From Combretum micranthum (taxonomy: Eukaryota > Streptophyta > Magnoliopsida > Myrtales > Combretaceae), in NCBI GenBank assembly GCA_024138025.1, contig JAMXBD010001435.1:1-64000 (forward strand): a DNA stretch of 64,000 nucleotides, written 5' to 3'. The translations under genes and the position numbers were made by a program. The notes under the pieces were generated by a model that saw only the letters and a program-made list of their open reading frames with translations, searched no databases and had not been told where the DNA came from. This document shows, piece by piece, positions 37,355 to 48,555 of the stretch. Each line of letters starts with the position of its first letter. Position 1 is the first letter of the stretch.

Positions 37355-38960
37355 ATGGCATCAAATGCATTAGGAATTGTAGAAGGGCAAGCTATCAATA
37401 TACCACCACTTCTAAGTGGGGAAAACTACCCCAATTGAAAATGTAGAATGAAAATATTTTTAAAAGCACAAAATAGACTAATATGGAGTGTAATAGAAAA
37501 TGAGCCTTTAACTATTGAAGGAAAAGAAGAAAGAGATTACAATGAAGAAGATTGCAAAAGATTAGATCTAATTGAAATAGTTATGGACATATTGCATTGT
37601 AGGTTAAATAAAAGTGATTTTAATAGAATTTGTTCATATAAATTTGCTAAAGATATATTGGATAAATTAGAAAAGACTTATAAAGGAACTTTAAGAGTAA
37701 GAGATACAAAAATAAGTCTTCTATGTGGGCAATTTGAAATTTTCAAAATGCTTCTCAATGAATCAATAGAGGAGATGCATAATAAATTCATTAACATCAT
37801 AGATTCTTTAAGTGTGCTTGGAAAGAATTTTACTAATGTTGAAATCAATTCTAGACTTCTCAAGTCCCTCCTCAAGGATTGGAAGGCTAAGAAACTGCTA
37901 TTAAAGAAGCACGAGTTTTGCGTGCTATGAGCAATAAGGAACTTCTTGGAGCACTCAAGACACATGAGCTAATTAAGAGGCAATGACAAGCAGAAGGCTA
38001 TTGCTTTAAAAGCTACAACTCATGATTCCAATGAAGAAGAAGAAGATGATGATGATGATAAGGATGAGAAGATTGCCTTAATGGCCAAAAAGTTCAAGAA
38101 GTTCATAAAGTTCAACAAAAAGATAAAAGAAAGAATGATGATAGTAGCTCCTCAAGATACAAAAAGGAAAAAAAAAATGATGTAATGACTTGCTACAAAT
38201 GTCACAATCTAGGATACATCTAGTAATAATGTCCAATGCTCAAGAAAACTTATAAGGATCTAGGAAGGAAGCTCTCATTGTCACTTAGAGTGATAATGAC
38301 TCAAGTGACTCAAATGAAAATGTGCGCTTCATGGCATTAGATGATGAAGTAAGCTCTCCATCCTCTCATTTTTATGATGAATTAGCCACCATTTATAATG
38401 ACCTTTGTAAAGAAGTAATGAAACTGCAAAAGAAAATTCAAGTATTCATAGAAATGATGTCAAATGTAGGAAATGAGATGGATGTGTTCAAAAGAGAATA
38501 TAACAAGTTGAAGGATGAAAAAAAAAATAAATGAGGAAAATAATTATATGAAACTTGAAAATGACAAGTTAAGTAAAGAAAATGAGAAACTAAAAATTGA
38601 AGTTGACTTGTTAGACATAAAAAATAAGACCTTAAAAGGTGATAATCATACAAATAGTTGCAATAATACATGCATAAAAGAGCTAAAGGAGCTAAAAAAC
38701 GAAAATATCATATTAAAAGCTAGCTTAGATTATTCAAAGATAACCATAGCCAAGTTCACCAAAGGGAAAAATAACTTGAACACACTTCTTAGAAATCAAA
38801 GGTGCGATTCAAACAAATATGGAATTGGCTATAACAAAGAAAGCAGTTGCAGGCCCCATAAAACTTGATTTGTGAGAGCCACTCATGGGACATGCAACTA
38901 TTGTGACAGAATTGGTCATATTGCACACAATTGTGCAATAAGAAGAATCATGCATTTTAA
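37355..38960 (+). pseudogene. Copia gag: UBN2-type region and CCHC knuckle
   Basis: It starts MASNALGIVEGQAINIPPLL. At codon 28 a TGA (37436-37438) stands where this family has Trp (N-Y-P-x-W-K), consistent with a TGG to TGA change. The following region (LIWSVIENEP, AKDILDKLEKTYKGT, LLCGQFEIFKM) is the gag UBN2-like domain. A Lys/Glu/Asn-rich coiled-coil-like stretch spans about 38390-38700, and a zinc knuckle CNYCDRIGHIAHNC lies near 38893-38934. Several frameshifts lie in between (for example near 37890 and 38220). Confidence 0.75.
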
Positions 38961-39089
38961 TCATAAAGCAAACTTGTTTGGGTTCCTAAGAGAGAAATCA
39001 TTGTTACATCTAACAAAAAAGGATCAAAACTCAAATGGGTACCAAAGAAATAATCCCCTATTTTGTAGTAATCCTTAAGTTGAAATAAT

Positions 39090-39376
39090 AAACGGTACTT
39101 AGATAGTGGCTGTTTTAGACATATGACCAAAGATGCATCTGAGTTTATAACATTAGTCCTAAAAGATTAAGGGAGTGTCTCATTAACAGATAATTGTAAG
39201 TCAACTATTCTTGGTGAAGGTAAATAGAGATTTAATCATTAAGAATGTGCTTCTAGTTGATGGTTTAAAGCATAATTTACTTAGTGTCAACCAATTATGC
39301 GGTAATTGCTTTAAAGTAACATTTCTTACTAATAAATGATTTTATTGAAAGAGTTGATAATAATCAAGCTTATTTT
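39090..39376 (+). pseudogene. Copia protease and pre-integrase fragment
   Basis: RYLDSGCFRHMTKDASEF places the protease DSG triad at 39102-39110. [18 protein letters not shown] follows near 39245-39300. The frame is broken by stops and ends at the insertion. Confidence 0.75.
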
Positions 39377-40770
39377 GAACAGTATAGATAGTATGTTACC
39401 AGACCGAGTTTTAAATTTGTATTTTCTTTTCTAAATCTTTTTCTAACAATGGTCGACAGAAAGGCAAGCGCACCTGTTAGATGTAGTATAGTTGAAGATC
39501 TAGGTCGTATTCTAAAGGAAAGCTGGTGAATACTTCTATTCTCTCTTTTCCTATTACTAGCTTAAACAAAACAGGGAAAAAATTTACCTACTAAGAACTA
39601 AATTAAGCTTAATCTAACAAACATTAGCAGGTATCAACAACATATTTCACAGCAAGTATGCAAGAATAAAGATAAACCAATTCATAAGGTTGCTTGAGTC
39701 ATGTTCACCTTAGATCTATTCATGTAACTCAAGAATTTCCTAATAAAAATTTGTGTTGATTATTGAACCGTCGGATTCACGAATATAAGTTTAAGCCTCT
39801 CTTAAGGTCAGAAATTCTAAATCTAGATTAGACCGCCAGAATCTCTTCTCAAACTATCAAAATCCTAGATCCATATAAAGATCAAGAATCCTATGTTTTA
39901 AAAACAAACCTAATGGATTTCCAAACAAGCAGCTGAAAGTTTTCACCCTTCCTCTCTCAAGGTGTTTAGGATCAACCTTATCAATAGCCTAGATCAATTC
40001 ATCAAAATGACCTCTCAGCCTATTTTAACGAAATCAAACATAAACCCATATTATGCACTATACAGGTTCAAGATCTATTAAGCTCAAGCTATTGAATTCA
40101 ATAAATCAACACATGTTCAAAATAATTACAACAAAGTTGCATGAAATTAACCCAATGATCCATAAACCTAAGCAAAATCAACTACTCCTTCATGAATATA
40201 ACAAGACAAATCAATGATTCAAAGAAATAATTAAAACCCATAATGAGATAAATCAATAAAAACCATAATCCTTGATGAATTGAAGCAATAAAGCATAAAG
40301 CTGTTGTGAAACCCTAAAAATCTATTAAGTTCTCTCTCTATAACATAATGTTTATGATATTCTCTCTCTTCTCTATTCCTGCTATTCTATTCTATTCTCT
40401 TTATTCTGTAAGTTGGTTGGTGGATGCGTAAAATGAATGCAAGATGGGGTATTTATAGCCTGTTGATTTCATCCCTCCCTATCTTCCCTGGGCTGTGCTA
40501 AAGGAAGAGCTGAAAAATAAGAGCCTTGTTCTTGCACAAATTGGACAAACTTGCTTCATTTACTTTCATTTTTTCTTAAATTGTCATAATGAGCTCTTCA
40601 AGGCCTAAAATGAATATTTAACAAAACAAATATCCTTTTCTTGATTAAATCACAAAAATTATATAACTAATATTTCCAAATAAGCATAAAGAATATGAGT
40701 ATTTTAACACTTATTAATAGATAAAGAAATATTTAGAAAATCAATCTAGATGATTTCAAATCTTCAAACG
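39377..40770. mobile_element. 1.4-kb insertion in copia, unknown non-coding family
   Basis: The copia frame stops at 'GATAATAATCAAGCTTATTTT' and resumes just after 40781. Candidate target duplications are AAGCTTATTTT (39366-39376) and AAGCTTGTTTT (40771-40781), differing at one base. The insert contains GGCAAGCGCACC near 39462, a 'ggtcgtattctaaaggaaag' block and CT-rich runs, and shares blocks with the left end of the window. It has no inverted ends, A-tail or coding domain, so its class is unknown. Confidence 0.65.
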
Positions 40771-40781
40771 AAGCTTGTTTT

Positions 40782-41830
40782 TACTCTTAAAATGACAATG
40801 GTTATCTATAGCATGGAAAATTAAGAAATACTAGCATAGACATAGTTTCAAAAATTATTAAAAAGAATCTTGTCAAAGGATTACCAAAAATAAATTTTCA
40901 AAAGGATAAGATTTGTCAAGCATGTCAATAAGAAAAGCAAACTAATATTTCCTTTAAGGATGCTGTTTCCACTTTAAGGCCATTGGAACTATTGTATATG
41001 AACTTATTTGGTCCTACTCAAACTTCAAGTATAAGAGGCAAATAATATACCTTAGATATTTTTGATGACTTTCCCAGATATATATAGACTTTCTTCCTTA
41101 CGTTTAAAGACGAAACAAACAATGTCTTTAGTAGATATTGTAAGAAAGTCCAAAATGAAAAAGGATTGTGACTATCCGAAGTGATTATGAGGGAGAATTT
41201 GAAAATTATAAAATTGATGATTTTTTGTAGTAAATCTGGAATTGAAAATATGTTTTTAGCACTTAGAACACCATAACAAAATAGTGTAGCTGAGAGAAAA
41301 AATAAAACTTTAATTAAAATGGCTAGAACAATGTTGTGTGAAAACAAATTTACCTAAATGCTTTTGGGGCTGAAGCTATTAACTTTGCGTGTTGTATATC
41401 TAATAGTCTTTATAAGACTGATTCTTAAGAAAACCCCCTATGAGCTTTGGAAAGGAAGAAGACCTAACATGTCTTATTTTCATCATTTTAGCCCTAAATG
41501 TTACATCTTGAACAATAGAAAAGATCAACTATCTAAATTTGATGCTAAAAGTGATGAAGATTTTTTTTTTTTTTGTTATTCTGTAACCATTAGAGCTTAT
41601 AGAGTTTTTAATAAAAGAATCTTAGCTACGAAAGAATCTATTTATGTTACTTTTAATGATTCTTTATCTCATATATGTTCAAGTGATGATATGGATGATA
41701 TTTGTGTTCATTTGGATAATATTTCTCTTGAAAATATTAATAAAGAAATGAATGAAGGAAATGAACATAAAAAGGATGTTGTGGATGAATCTTTTAATTA
41801 TGATCTTCCTAAAGAATGAAAATATGCTAG
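40782..41830 (+). pseudogene. Copia GAG-pre-integrase and integrase domain
   Basis: 'NTSIDIVSKIIKKNLVKGLP' begins near 40828, followed by 'PLELLYMNLFGPTQTSS' (near 40980) and 'FDDFPRYI' (near 41060). Farther on come 'NSVAERKNKTLIKMARTML'-like text (near 41282-41338) and 'KKTPYELWKGRRPNMSYFH' (near 41428-41484), the copia integrase C-terminus. Stops and shifts disrupt it. Confidence 0.75.
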
Positions 41831-41959
41831 ATCATGTCTAAAGGATCTACTAATAGGTGAAACTTCAAATAGGGTACAAACAAGATCTTCTCTAAGAAAT
41901 ATAAGTAACCTAGTCTTCCTATCTCAAACCTAGTGAAAGCTTTAAAAGATAAGTTTTGG

Positions 41960-42189
41960 ATACAAGCTATGCAAGAATAATTAAATCAATTCACAAGAAA
42001 TGAAGTTTGAAACTTGGTTCTTAGACCTAGAAGTAGACTAGTTATTGGAACCGGATGGGTTTATAGAAACAAACTTGATGAAACTGGAATAGTAACTGGG
42101 ATAAAGCTCGGGTAGTAGCTAAAGGACATATTCAAGAAGAAGACATAGATTTTGATGAGACATTTGTCCTGGTTGCTAGACTAGAAGCC
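41960..42189 (+). pseudogene. Copia reverse transcriptase, part 1
   Basis: LVLRPRSRLVIGTGWVYRNK is followed by 'KARVVAKGHIQEEDIDFDET', the N-terminal copia RT. The frame continues to 'RLEAII', where the MITE has inserted. Confidence 0.8.
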
Positions 42190-42197
42190 ATTATAAT
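42190..42197. repeat. Left 8-bp target duplication (ATTATAAT)
   Basis: Identical to 42787-42794. One copy plus flanks restores the RT coding sequence. Confidence 0.85.
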
Positions 42198-42786
42198 TAG
42201 AGCTGGAAATAGTGAGTAAACAGGCCAGCCCGACCTGTGGGTTAATCGGGCCAGACTAATTCGACCAGCTTTTAAACTAGCCAGATTTTCTCAGCCTGAG
42301 CCCGGCTCGCATTTGCCCTCTGGCCAAAATTAATTTTTTTTTCAATTTTTAATGTTAGTTTATGTAAAAATTAGTATATTTATATATTTTAAGATTTAAT
42401 ATATATTAACGACTGATTTTATTGCTATTTTGGTTACTTATAGTAATCAAGATAAGCTTTTAAAATGATTTATTATATATCATGTTATGTTTAAATCAAT
42501 AAATACATATTTTAAAAATTTTATGATATTTGTGGATCATGTGTCAATCTATTTTTTTCATAACATACATAATAAATAATCACTAAGATGTTATATTATT
42601 CATGTTTTTAAACTTTTCCTCTATTGTTATTGTTTTCTTTTTTTTTTTTTTGCGGGTTAGCTCTGGTTAAAGGGGCCGGGCTAATTCGACCCGCTTTTAA
42701 ATGGCTAAGAAATTTTGGCCTCAATTATCTTTTTTAAGTGAGTTGGCAGGTTAGCTCGCGGGTCGTAGCCCATATTTATAGCTCTA
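42198..42786. mobile_element. hAT-like MITE inserted in the copia RT
   Basis: 589 bp with inverted ends TAGAGCTGGAAATA / TAGAGCTATAAATA, flanked by exact 8-bp duplications. The sub-terminal parts carry GGGCC/CCCGAC-rich motifs ('gggccgggctaattcgaccc') and the middle is AT-rich. There is no transposase. Excision in silico joins GAAGCC-ATTATAAT-CCTTTT and reads through as RT. Confidence 0.85.
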
Positions 42787-44030
42787 ATTATAATCCTTTT
42801 GGTATTTGCCACATTAAAAAATTTTACTCTTTTCAAATGGATGCCAAAAATGCTTTCTTAAATGGTTTCATAAAAATAGAAGTTTATATGGAGCAACCTC
42901 TGGATTTTGAAAATAATGAATTCCCTAATAATGTTTGCAATAAACGAAGCTTTTTATGGTATCAAGCAAGTTCTAGAGCTTGGTATATAAGGCTTAGTAG
43001 CTTCTTTTTAAACAAATGAATTTCTAAAGGAAAAATCGATACAATACTATTTATCAAAAATCACAAGTTAGACACATTGATTCTGCAAATTTATGTGGAT
43101 GATATTGTGTTTGGAGCTACTAACATGAGTCTTATAAATTAAATTGTTGAGTGCATGAAAAACGAATTTGAAATGAGCATGATGGGAGAACTCAATTATT
43201 TTCTAGGTCTCAAAGTGAAGTAATCTAAAAATGGAATTTTCATAAATCAATATAAATATACCAAAGAACTCTTAAAAAGATTCAATATAGATAATTGTAA
43301 AACAAGACCTACAGCTATAAGCACAAGTGTAAAACTTGATAAAGATGAACATGGCAAAAATGTTTGTGAAAAGCTGTATAAAGGCATGATAGGTAGTTTA
43401 TTATATCTAATAGCTTAAAGACCTGATATCATGTTCTTGGTTTACGTATGTGCACAATCTCAATCTTGCCCAAAGAAATCACACTTGAGTGCAGTAAAAT
43501 GTATATTCAAGTATTTTGTAGGCACTATTGAAATTGGCTTGTAGTATAAAAAATAAACTTCTTTCAAGCTAGTTAGATACTTCGATGCTAACTTTGCTGA
43601 GTGCAAAGTTGATCAGAAAAGACTAAACGGCATAAGCTACTTTCTTGAAAACTCCCTAATATCTTAGTATTCATAGAAGCAAAATTCAATTGCACTTTCA
43701 ACTACTGATGCCGAGTATGTGGTTGTTAGTAACTATTGTGCGCAAGTTTTATGGATGAAATAAACTTTGCAAGATTATGGATTAAAATATGAAAATATCC
43801 CAATTCGATGTGATAACATAGTGTTATCAATTTAACAAAAAATCTAACCCAATACTCAATGACCAAGCATATCAAAATTAGACATCATTTCATTAGAGAT
43901 CATATTCTAAATAATAATATTATCTTAGAATTTGTTAATACAATCAATCAAATTACTAATATTTCACAAAACCTTAAGTAAGGGTCATTTTTGCACTTTG
44001 CGAAGTGAATGGGGCATGATCAAGCAAAAT
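42787..44030 (+). pseudogene. Copia reverse transcriptase part 2 and RNase H
   Basis: After the MITE the frame gives 'QMDAKNAFLNGFIKIEVYME', close to the family consensus. The catalytic box YVDDIVFGA is intact at 43092-43118. 'FEMSMMGELNYFLGL' is at about 43168-43212. RNase H motifs follow: YFDANFAECKVDQKRLNG (near 43580) and ALSTTDAEYV (near 43695-43724), then IKIRHHFIRDHI near 43875. Stops (for example in SLISxYS near 43664) prevent full translation. Confidence 0.8.
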
Positions 44031-44329
44031 AAGTACTAAATATCATGAGACAAGTTAATCTAGAATTTGATTTTTGTATAAAACAAGTTATCAGATGCTA
44101 AAATAATTTATTTGTGATGCTTATGAGATGACTGTCTAATAAAAATCTACAAAGACAACTGGCTCGTCGGTTGGTACGCTTATGTCAGGCGCCAAAAGGA
44201 GGCTCAATAGCTTCTGCTCCTAAAAAGCCTTTACTGGCTCATCGGTCTGTCTTTCGAGAGCTTGATCAGAGGCTCGATCGCCTTCATTCTTTATTATATA
44301 TATAGTGCATTTTTTAAATATGCATATAT

Positions 44330-44580
44330 ATATGCTCTCTCTTCTCTCTCTTTTCTTCCCGTCCCTTCTCTCTCTTTCTCTCTTTTCTTTGCCTTTCTTT
44401 GTCTCTCTCACCCCAAAAATCATCTTTTTTTTTTTGTTTTCTTCTTAATCTTCTTCCCCATACTCACACGCCTTCTTTACCTCTCCCCGCCATCTCTCAG
44501 CTCTCTCTCTCTCTCCCTTCTTTCCCTCTCTATGTTGCTTCTCTCTCTCTCTTTCTCTCTCCCCCCTCTATTCATCTCAC
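44330..44580. repeat. CT-rich polypyrimidine tract
   Basis: Long runs of CTCTCT and TTTCTTT between the copia pol and the extra ORF. The Ser/Leu-rich frames over it are artefacts. Confidence 0.85.
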
Positions 44581-44583
44581 TTC

Positions 44584-45413
44584 ATGCCTCCAAGGACAGC
44601 TTGAGACTATACTCTACCTCTGCTGCCTACCTTTGATGCTTTCCTATTCCTTTTTAGGAAGTATTCAAATATGCATGATTTATTTCGTGGCCTTTCTATA
44701 AATGTGGGTAGGAGTTATAATATAGATGTTTTAAATTTCTTTCGTATACCTCAAATGTCTAGTGTAGCTGTAAATAATATTATGAATACAATGTTGTTTC
44801 CAAATGAAGTAAATCGGGAGGCTGTTAGGTTGTTTTACTGTGATTTGACTGATTATTTGGAGGATGATGGCAATATGGGTATTGTGATGGAAACTGGGTT
44901 TAATAGTTCAAGTTTTGTGAGGCATAAGTTGTATTCATATATCTATGGAAGAAAATTTGAACTTTCGCATCATGATATTTGTAGTATGATAGATGTTGAT
45001 GCTTTTATGGTTAGAATGCTAAGTGCTTTTGATGGAGCTCAATAATATGAGGAGTTGTTTATTGTATTAGATATGGGTCCAAATTGGCGCGAACCATGTA
45101 ATCTGTATTCTTTTGTTTGTCTCTTAGGTGTTGGGTTCTCCATTAGTTCTTAACTGACAAATATGTTCCCCGTAAGGGACAATAGGCTACTATGACTAAC
45201 AAGACTTTATGGCTTATGATACATGTCTTAAGAGGAGATAAGATTCATTTCTTTGATCTCATGGATAAAACTTTTAAAAACGTAACTAATAAGCCTACTC
45301 AGGTAGTTCCAAGAGGAAGTCAGTTAATCACACATCTGTTAAGGAGCAAAGGTGTAGAATTCTGCTTTGAGACTCACCCTATTTCTGTTCCCATCTTCTC
45401 TCTCTACTATTAG
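44584..45413 (+). pseudogene. Extra copia ORF, 'putative plant transposon protein'-like domain
   Basis: The ATG at 44584 reads MPPRTA then TGA (44602, probably a former CGA). It continues in frame through 'MHDLFRGLSINVGRSYNID' (44671 on) and 'HKLYSYIYGRKFELSHHDI' to a TAA near 45043. After one shift, 'WVLH' (near 45137), 'LTDKYVPRKGQ', TLWLMIHVLRGDKIHFFDL (near 45200) and 'LITHLLRSKGVEF' follow. The layout matches my recollection of the Pfam family for putative plant transposon proteins (Transposase_32), found in extra ORFs of plant retrotransposons. The function is unknown. It lies between RNase H and the 3' LTR in the sense direction, the place where some plant copia elements carry an additional gene. 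Confidence 0.6.
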
Positions 45414-45560
45414 TTTAGGGACCTACAAAAAGGTAAGATGATAGATAGGTTCATAAGAAACCTATAAAGCCATTGGTTAGTTGTAGTGCTCTTCTTCCTG
45501 ATTCAGGCATGGATACAGATTCTGATGAAGATTAGAAAAAAAATTATATAAATCTTTTTT

Positions 45561-46347
45561 TGAACACACTACACTTGATTAAGGAAAAATATTTGTTAAG
45601 GAATCTATAATTTTTGTGTGTGTGTGTGCTTTGCTTTTATGATTGTAGAAGTTGTACTGGAGAGCTAGAACAAAATAAGAAAGCACAGCTTTGATCGAGG
45701 GTTCAAATCCAAGGTGCGACGAGTTCAAATCGCCGGTAGAAGAGTACATCGGTCGTGACGTTATGAAGTGACCGTTGCGCGCATTTAATGTTTTTCATCT
45801 GTCAGATGTTACTCCAATGAATATTTGAACTTTTGAAGTCTATGAATACATATTCCTTGGGAGATTCAAATAAGTTTTTAAGGCTTTCATTTGCAAACAA
45901 ACAAATCAAAAATCCTCTCATTACTCTTGTACTCTTGTTCATTATTTTGCAAAATCTGTAAAGAAAGAGAAAATTAAATTAATGCTCTGTTTTATAATTG
46001 TAATCTATAAGAGAACACTATAAAAGAGAGGAAATAATTTATTTCCTGAGTGTTAAAATTTGTGTACTGCTCCATTAGAGCTTATGTGTTTGAAATTAAT
46101 AAAGTGTGTGAAGTCCTCTATTAGAGGTAATTTGTGTGATTGTGAAACTAGGAAGGGCTGAACTTTATGTTATATCCGGGCTTGAATCTCCTTTTCTTAT
46201 CTCTTTTATATTCCTTATAGTATTTTATTATTGCTATATTGTTGTTATTAAAGTTTAATTTGATCAATTGTACAAAAAATCATTGTTTCAGCATTTTAGG
46301 ACAAATGCTCAATTCACTTCTCTCTTGAGTATTTCTAGTACTTTTCA
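45561..46347 (+). repeat. 3' LTR of the Ty1/copia element
   Basis: It aligns with 36504-37294, starts TGAACACA and ends TTTTCA. It carries a (TG)n run near 45615-45628 and the 'gatcgagggttcaaatcc' block near 45693. Confidence 0.8.
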
Positions 46348-47398
46348 TATATAATTTTTATTTTTAATAAAAGTCAAAATATATAATATTTCCTAGGTCG
46401 GGGAAGGCTCCACGCTCGAGGGAAAATTTCCACCTAAAATCAATAAATGATTCCAACTTCTCACAGACCTTAACTGGGAATAGTAGACGGTGGTCATTAA
46501 TTACTATGAATGTGTTGCATATTGCGTTTCAAGTTTGACCCAAACTTTCCTTACTCTAATATCCTATATTCCAATTTAGTATTTTCTTCCTATGGATATT
46601 TATTGCCACATGCATGCACACCCTCACTTCTTAACTCAAATCATAGATGACCTGTTTTCATTTTTAGCTCCTTATCGTATTATAGCTTTTGTAAGGATTT
46701 GATTTTACTTTATCAAAGTGTAATAATTCTTTTTATTTTCGTAAAAAAGAAAAGAAAAGAAAAGTATTTAGCTCCTATTGCAAGCAGAATGTAGCTTTCC
46801 TTCCTTGCCATAATAATCTTAATGTTTTAAAAAGAGAAATAATTCTTTTACCTATTTTGGTAAAAATACATAAAATTCTTTCTTTACTCAGTAATACACA
46901 TTATGAATTCTATTATAATATATCATTTCAAAAGCTTTTTCTTTTTTCATATCTTTTTTGTATCAGTACGTTTTTATTCCGATTCGTATTCTTACCTTTA
47001 CAATATTCTTATCATGTTATATTTCATAAAATACTACATCTTTTCATATTCATACCTTTTAGTACTATATCATTGTAATTTCAGAAGCCTTTTCTTTTAC
47101 ATACCTTTTCATATTAATACCTTTCCTTTTTTCTTTTCAAATTCATATTGAAACCTTTGTAGATTATCACTATAGTATTATGTGTAAGTCTGAATATAAA
47201 ATAAATCTGTTGCCTAAGTTCATTTTAAGTAAGTTTATTTTATAATTATAATTCTACTTACTAACTGCGAGTTCTTAGGAAACATAAATATATTTGAAAA
47301 TCCTTCTCTAGATATCTAGATGATGTGGGCTAATATTGGGTCAAAACCGGTTTGATAAGGAGGAGATTGACTCTAAAAACTCTGTAAATCGTGGGTCC

Positions 47399-47491
47399 AA
47401 GCAGCAACAACAACAGTACCAATAGCAATAACAACAACAACAGTAGTAGCAGTGGCAGCAGCAGTAGCAGTGGCAGCAGCAACAACAACAT
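47399..47491. repeat. Imperfect (CAA/CAG)n trinucleotide repeat
   Basis: Alternating AAC, AGT/AGC and GGC triplets. A frame across it encodes an Asn/Ser/Gly-rich peptide with no neighbouring exon evidence, so it is treated as repeat only. Confidence 0.8.
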
Positions 47492-47589
47492 CTACTCCAA
47501 ACTCCAAAAAATATTCACTTATGTAAAAAATAAATTCACTATTTTCTCACACGTACAATTATTATTACTGTGCAAATGGGCTATGATCT

Positions 47590-48160
47590 AAGGGTTGGTC
47601 TATTCGACACATTTTAAAAATGAGTTAAAGCTGACTTTTTTTAATCCGTTTAAAAGCGTATGAATTTTATCTAACCCATTTAATCCTTGGGCCAAAGTGA
47701 GTCAGCCTATAGATTAAATGAGTTGGTCAACTAGTCCACTTATAAAAAGGAAAAGTGCAGAAAAAATGACTATTAATGTAAGATTGTTTCCAAGACTTTT
47801 ATGCTTGGACTTAAGCTTATGTGTTAATAGTAATAGGGGAGGATGTTATGATGTACATGCATCATAACATTCTTTTAAGTATATATTTATTATTTTAAAC
47901 CAAATATGCTATTCAATAAATTATTTAAAAGAATTGATGTTACATATAAATAATTCAAACAACAATAAAGTTAATTGTTTATATACATATGAGAACTCAT
48001 AATTTTTTTTTAATATCCCATTAACATCAATGGGTTAAACAGACCAATTTTGCCCATTTAACCTATAAAATTAAAAAGCGGATTAAATGAGCCATGTAGG
48101 TAGGCTGGCTTATTTAACTCATGGGCCAAAGTGGGTTAGGTTAGGGCCAATAAATTAATG
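47590..48160. repeat. MITE-like sequence with GGGCCAAAGTGxGT motifs
   Basis: Both sides carry related 'ttgggccaaagtgagt' and 'tgggccaaagtgggtt' strings plus 'aacccattta' and 'aatgggttaaa', arranged partly as inverted repeats around an AT-rich core. Ends and target duplication are not resolved. Confidence 0.35.
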
Positions 48161-48214
48161 AAATTTTCATGTTCTTTATTACATGGCATTACATTGGTTG
48201 TATTATCATTTTTT

Positions 48215-48555
48215 TGGTAAGTTACAATAAACGTATCAATATTTGAAGTAACTTCATTTAAGGTACTAATATTTTGAATGGTTACAAAAAGGATTAATAT
48301 TTAGCAAAGTAAATCAAATGATGTATCAACGTTTTCAATGTTTTGCAAAATTTATTTAAGGTTAGTTTCTAATTATTTTTCCTCAATTTTTCTCAATGGT
48401 CGAATATGACTATTTTTTTTTACTTACTTTGCGAAATATTGATTTCTCTTTTTGACTACTTAAAATATTGGTATTTTAAATGAATTATCCTCAAATATCG
48501 GTTCCTCTTTTTAACTGCTCATGCTATTGATACCTTTCAATATAATTTACTCATT
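48215..48555. mobile_element. MITE-like element related to 3700-3980
   Basis: The ends are 'ggtaagttacaata' and 'atataatttactc', roughly inverted. The interior shares 'aagtaaatcaaatga', 'gtatcaa(c/t)gtttt' and 'tttattt(a/g)agg' with the stretch at 3.7 kb. Confidence 0.4.

Larger units (their letters stand above)
36504..46347 (+). mobile_element. Ty1/copia LTR retrotransposon, decayed, with two nested insertions and an extra ORF
   Basis: Order: LTR, primer site, gag with CCHC knuckle, protease, integrase, reverse transcriptase, RNase H, extra ORF, LTR. The integrase-before-RT order assigns it to Ty1/copia. A 1.4-kb insertion splits the protease/integrase junction (39377-40770) and a 589-bp hAT-like MITE splits the RT (42198-42786). 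The total length of 9.8 kb includes about 2 kb of insertions. No flanking 5-bp duplication could be confirmed. Confidence 0.85.

Noticed and set aside
44262..44701. Ser/Leu-rich frames
   Set aside because: Translation of a CT-rich polypyrimidine tract inside the copia element.
47391..47591. Asn/Ser/Gly-rich frame
   Set aside because: Direct translation of a trinucleotide repeat with no flanking exon or domain.
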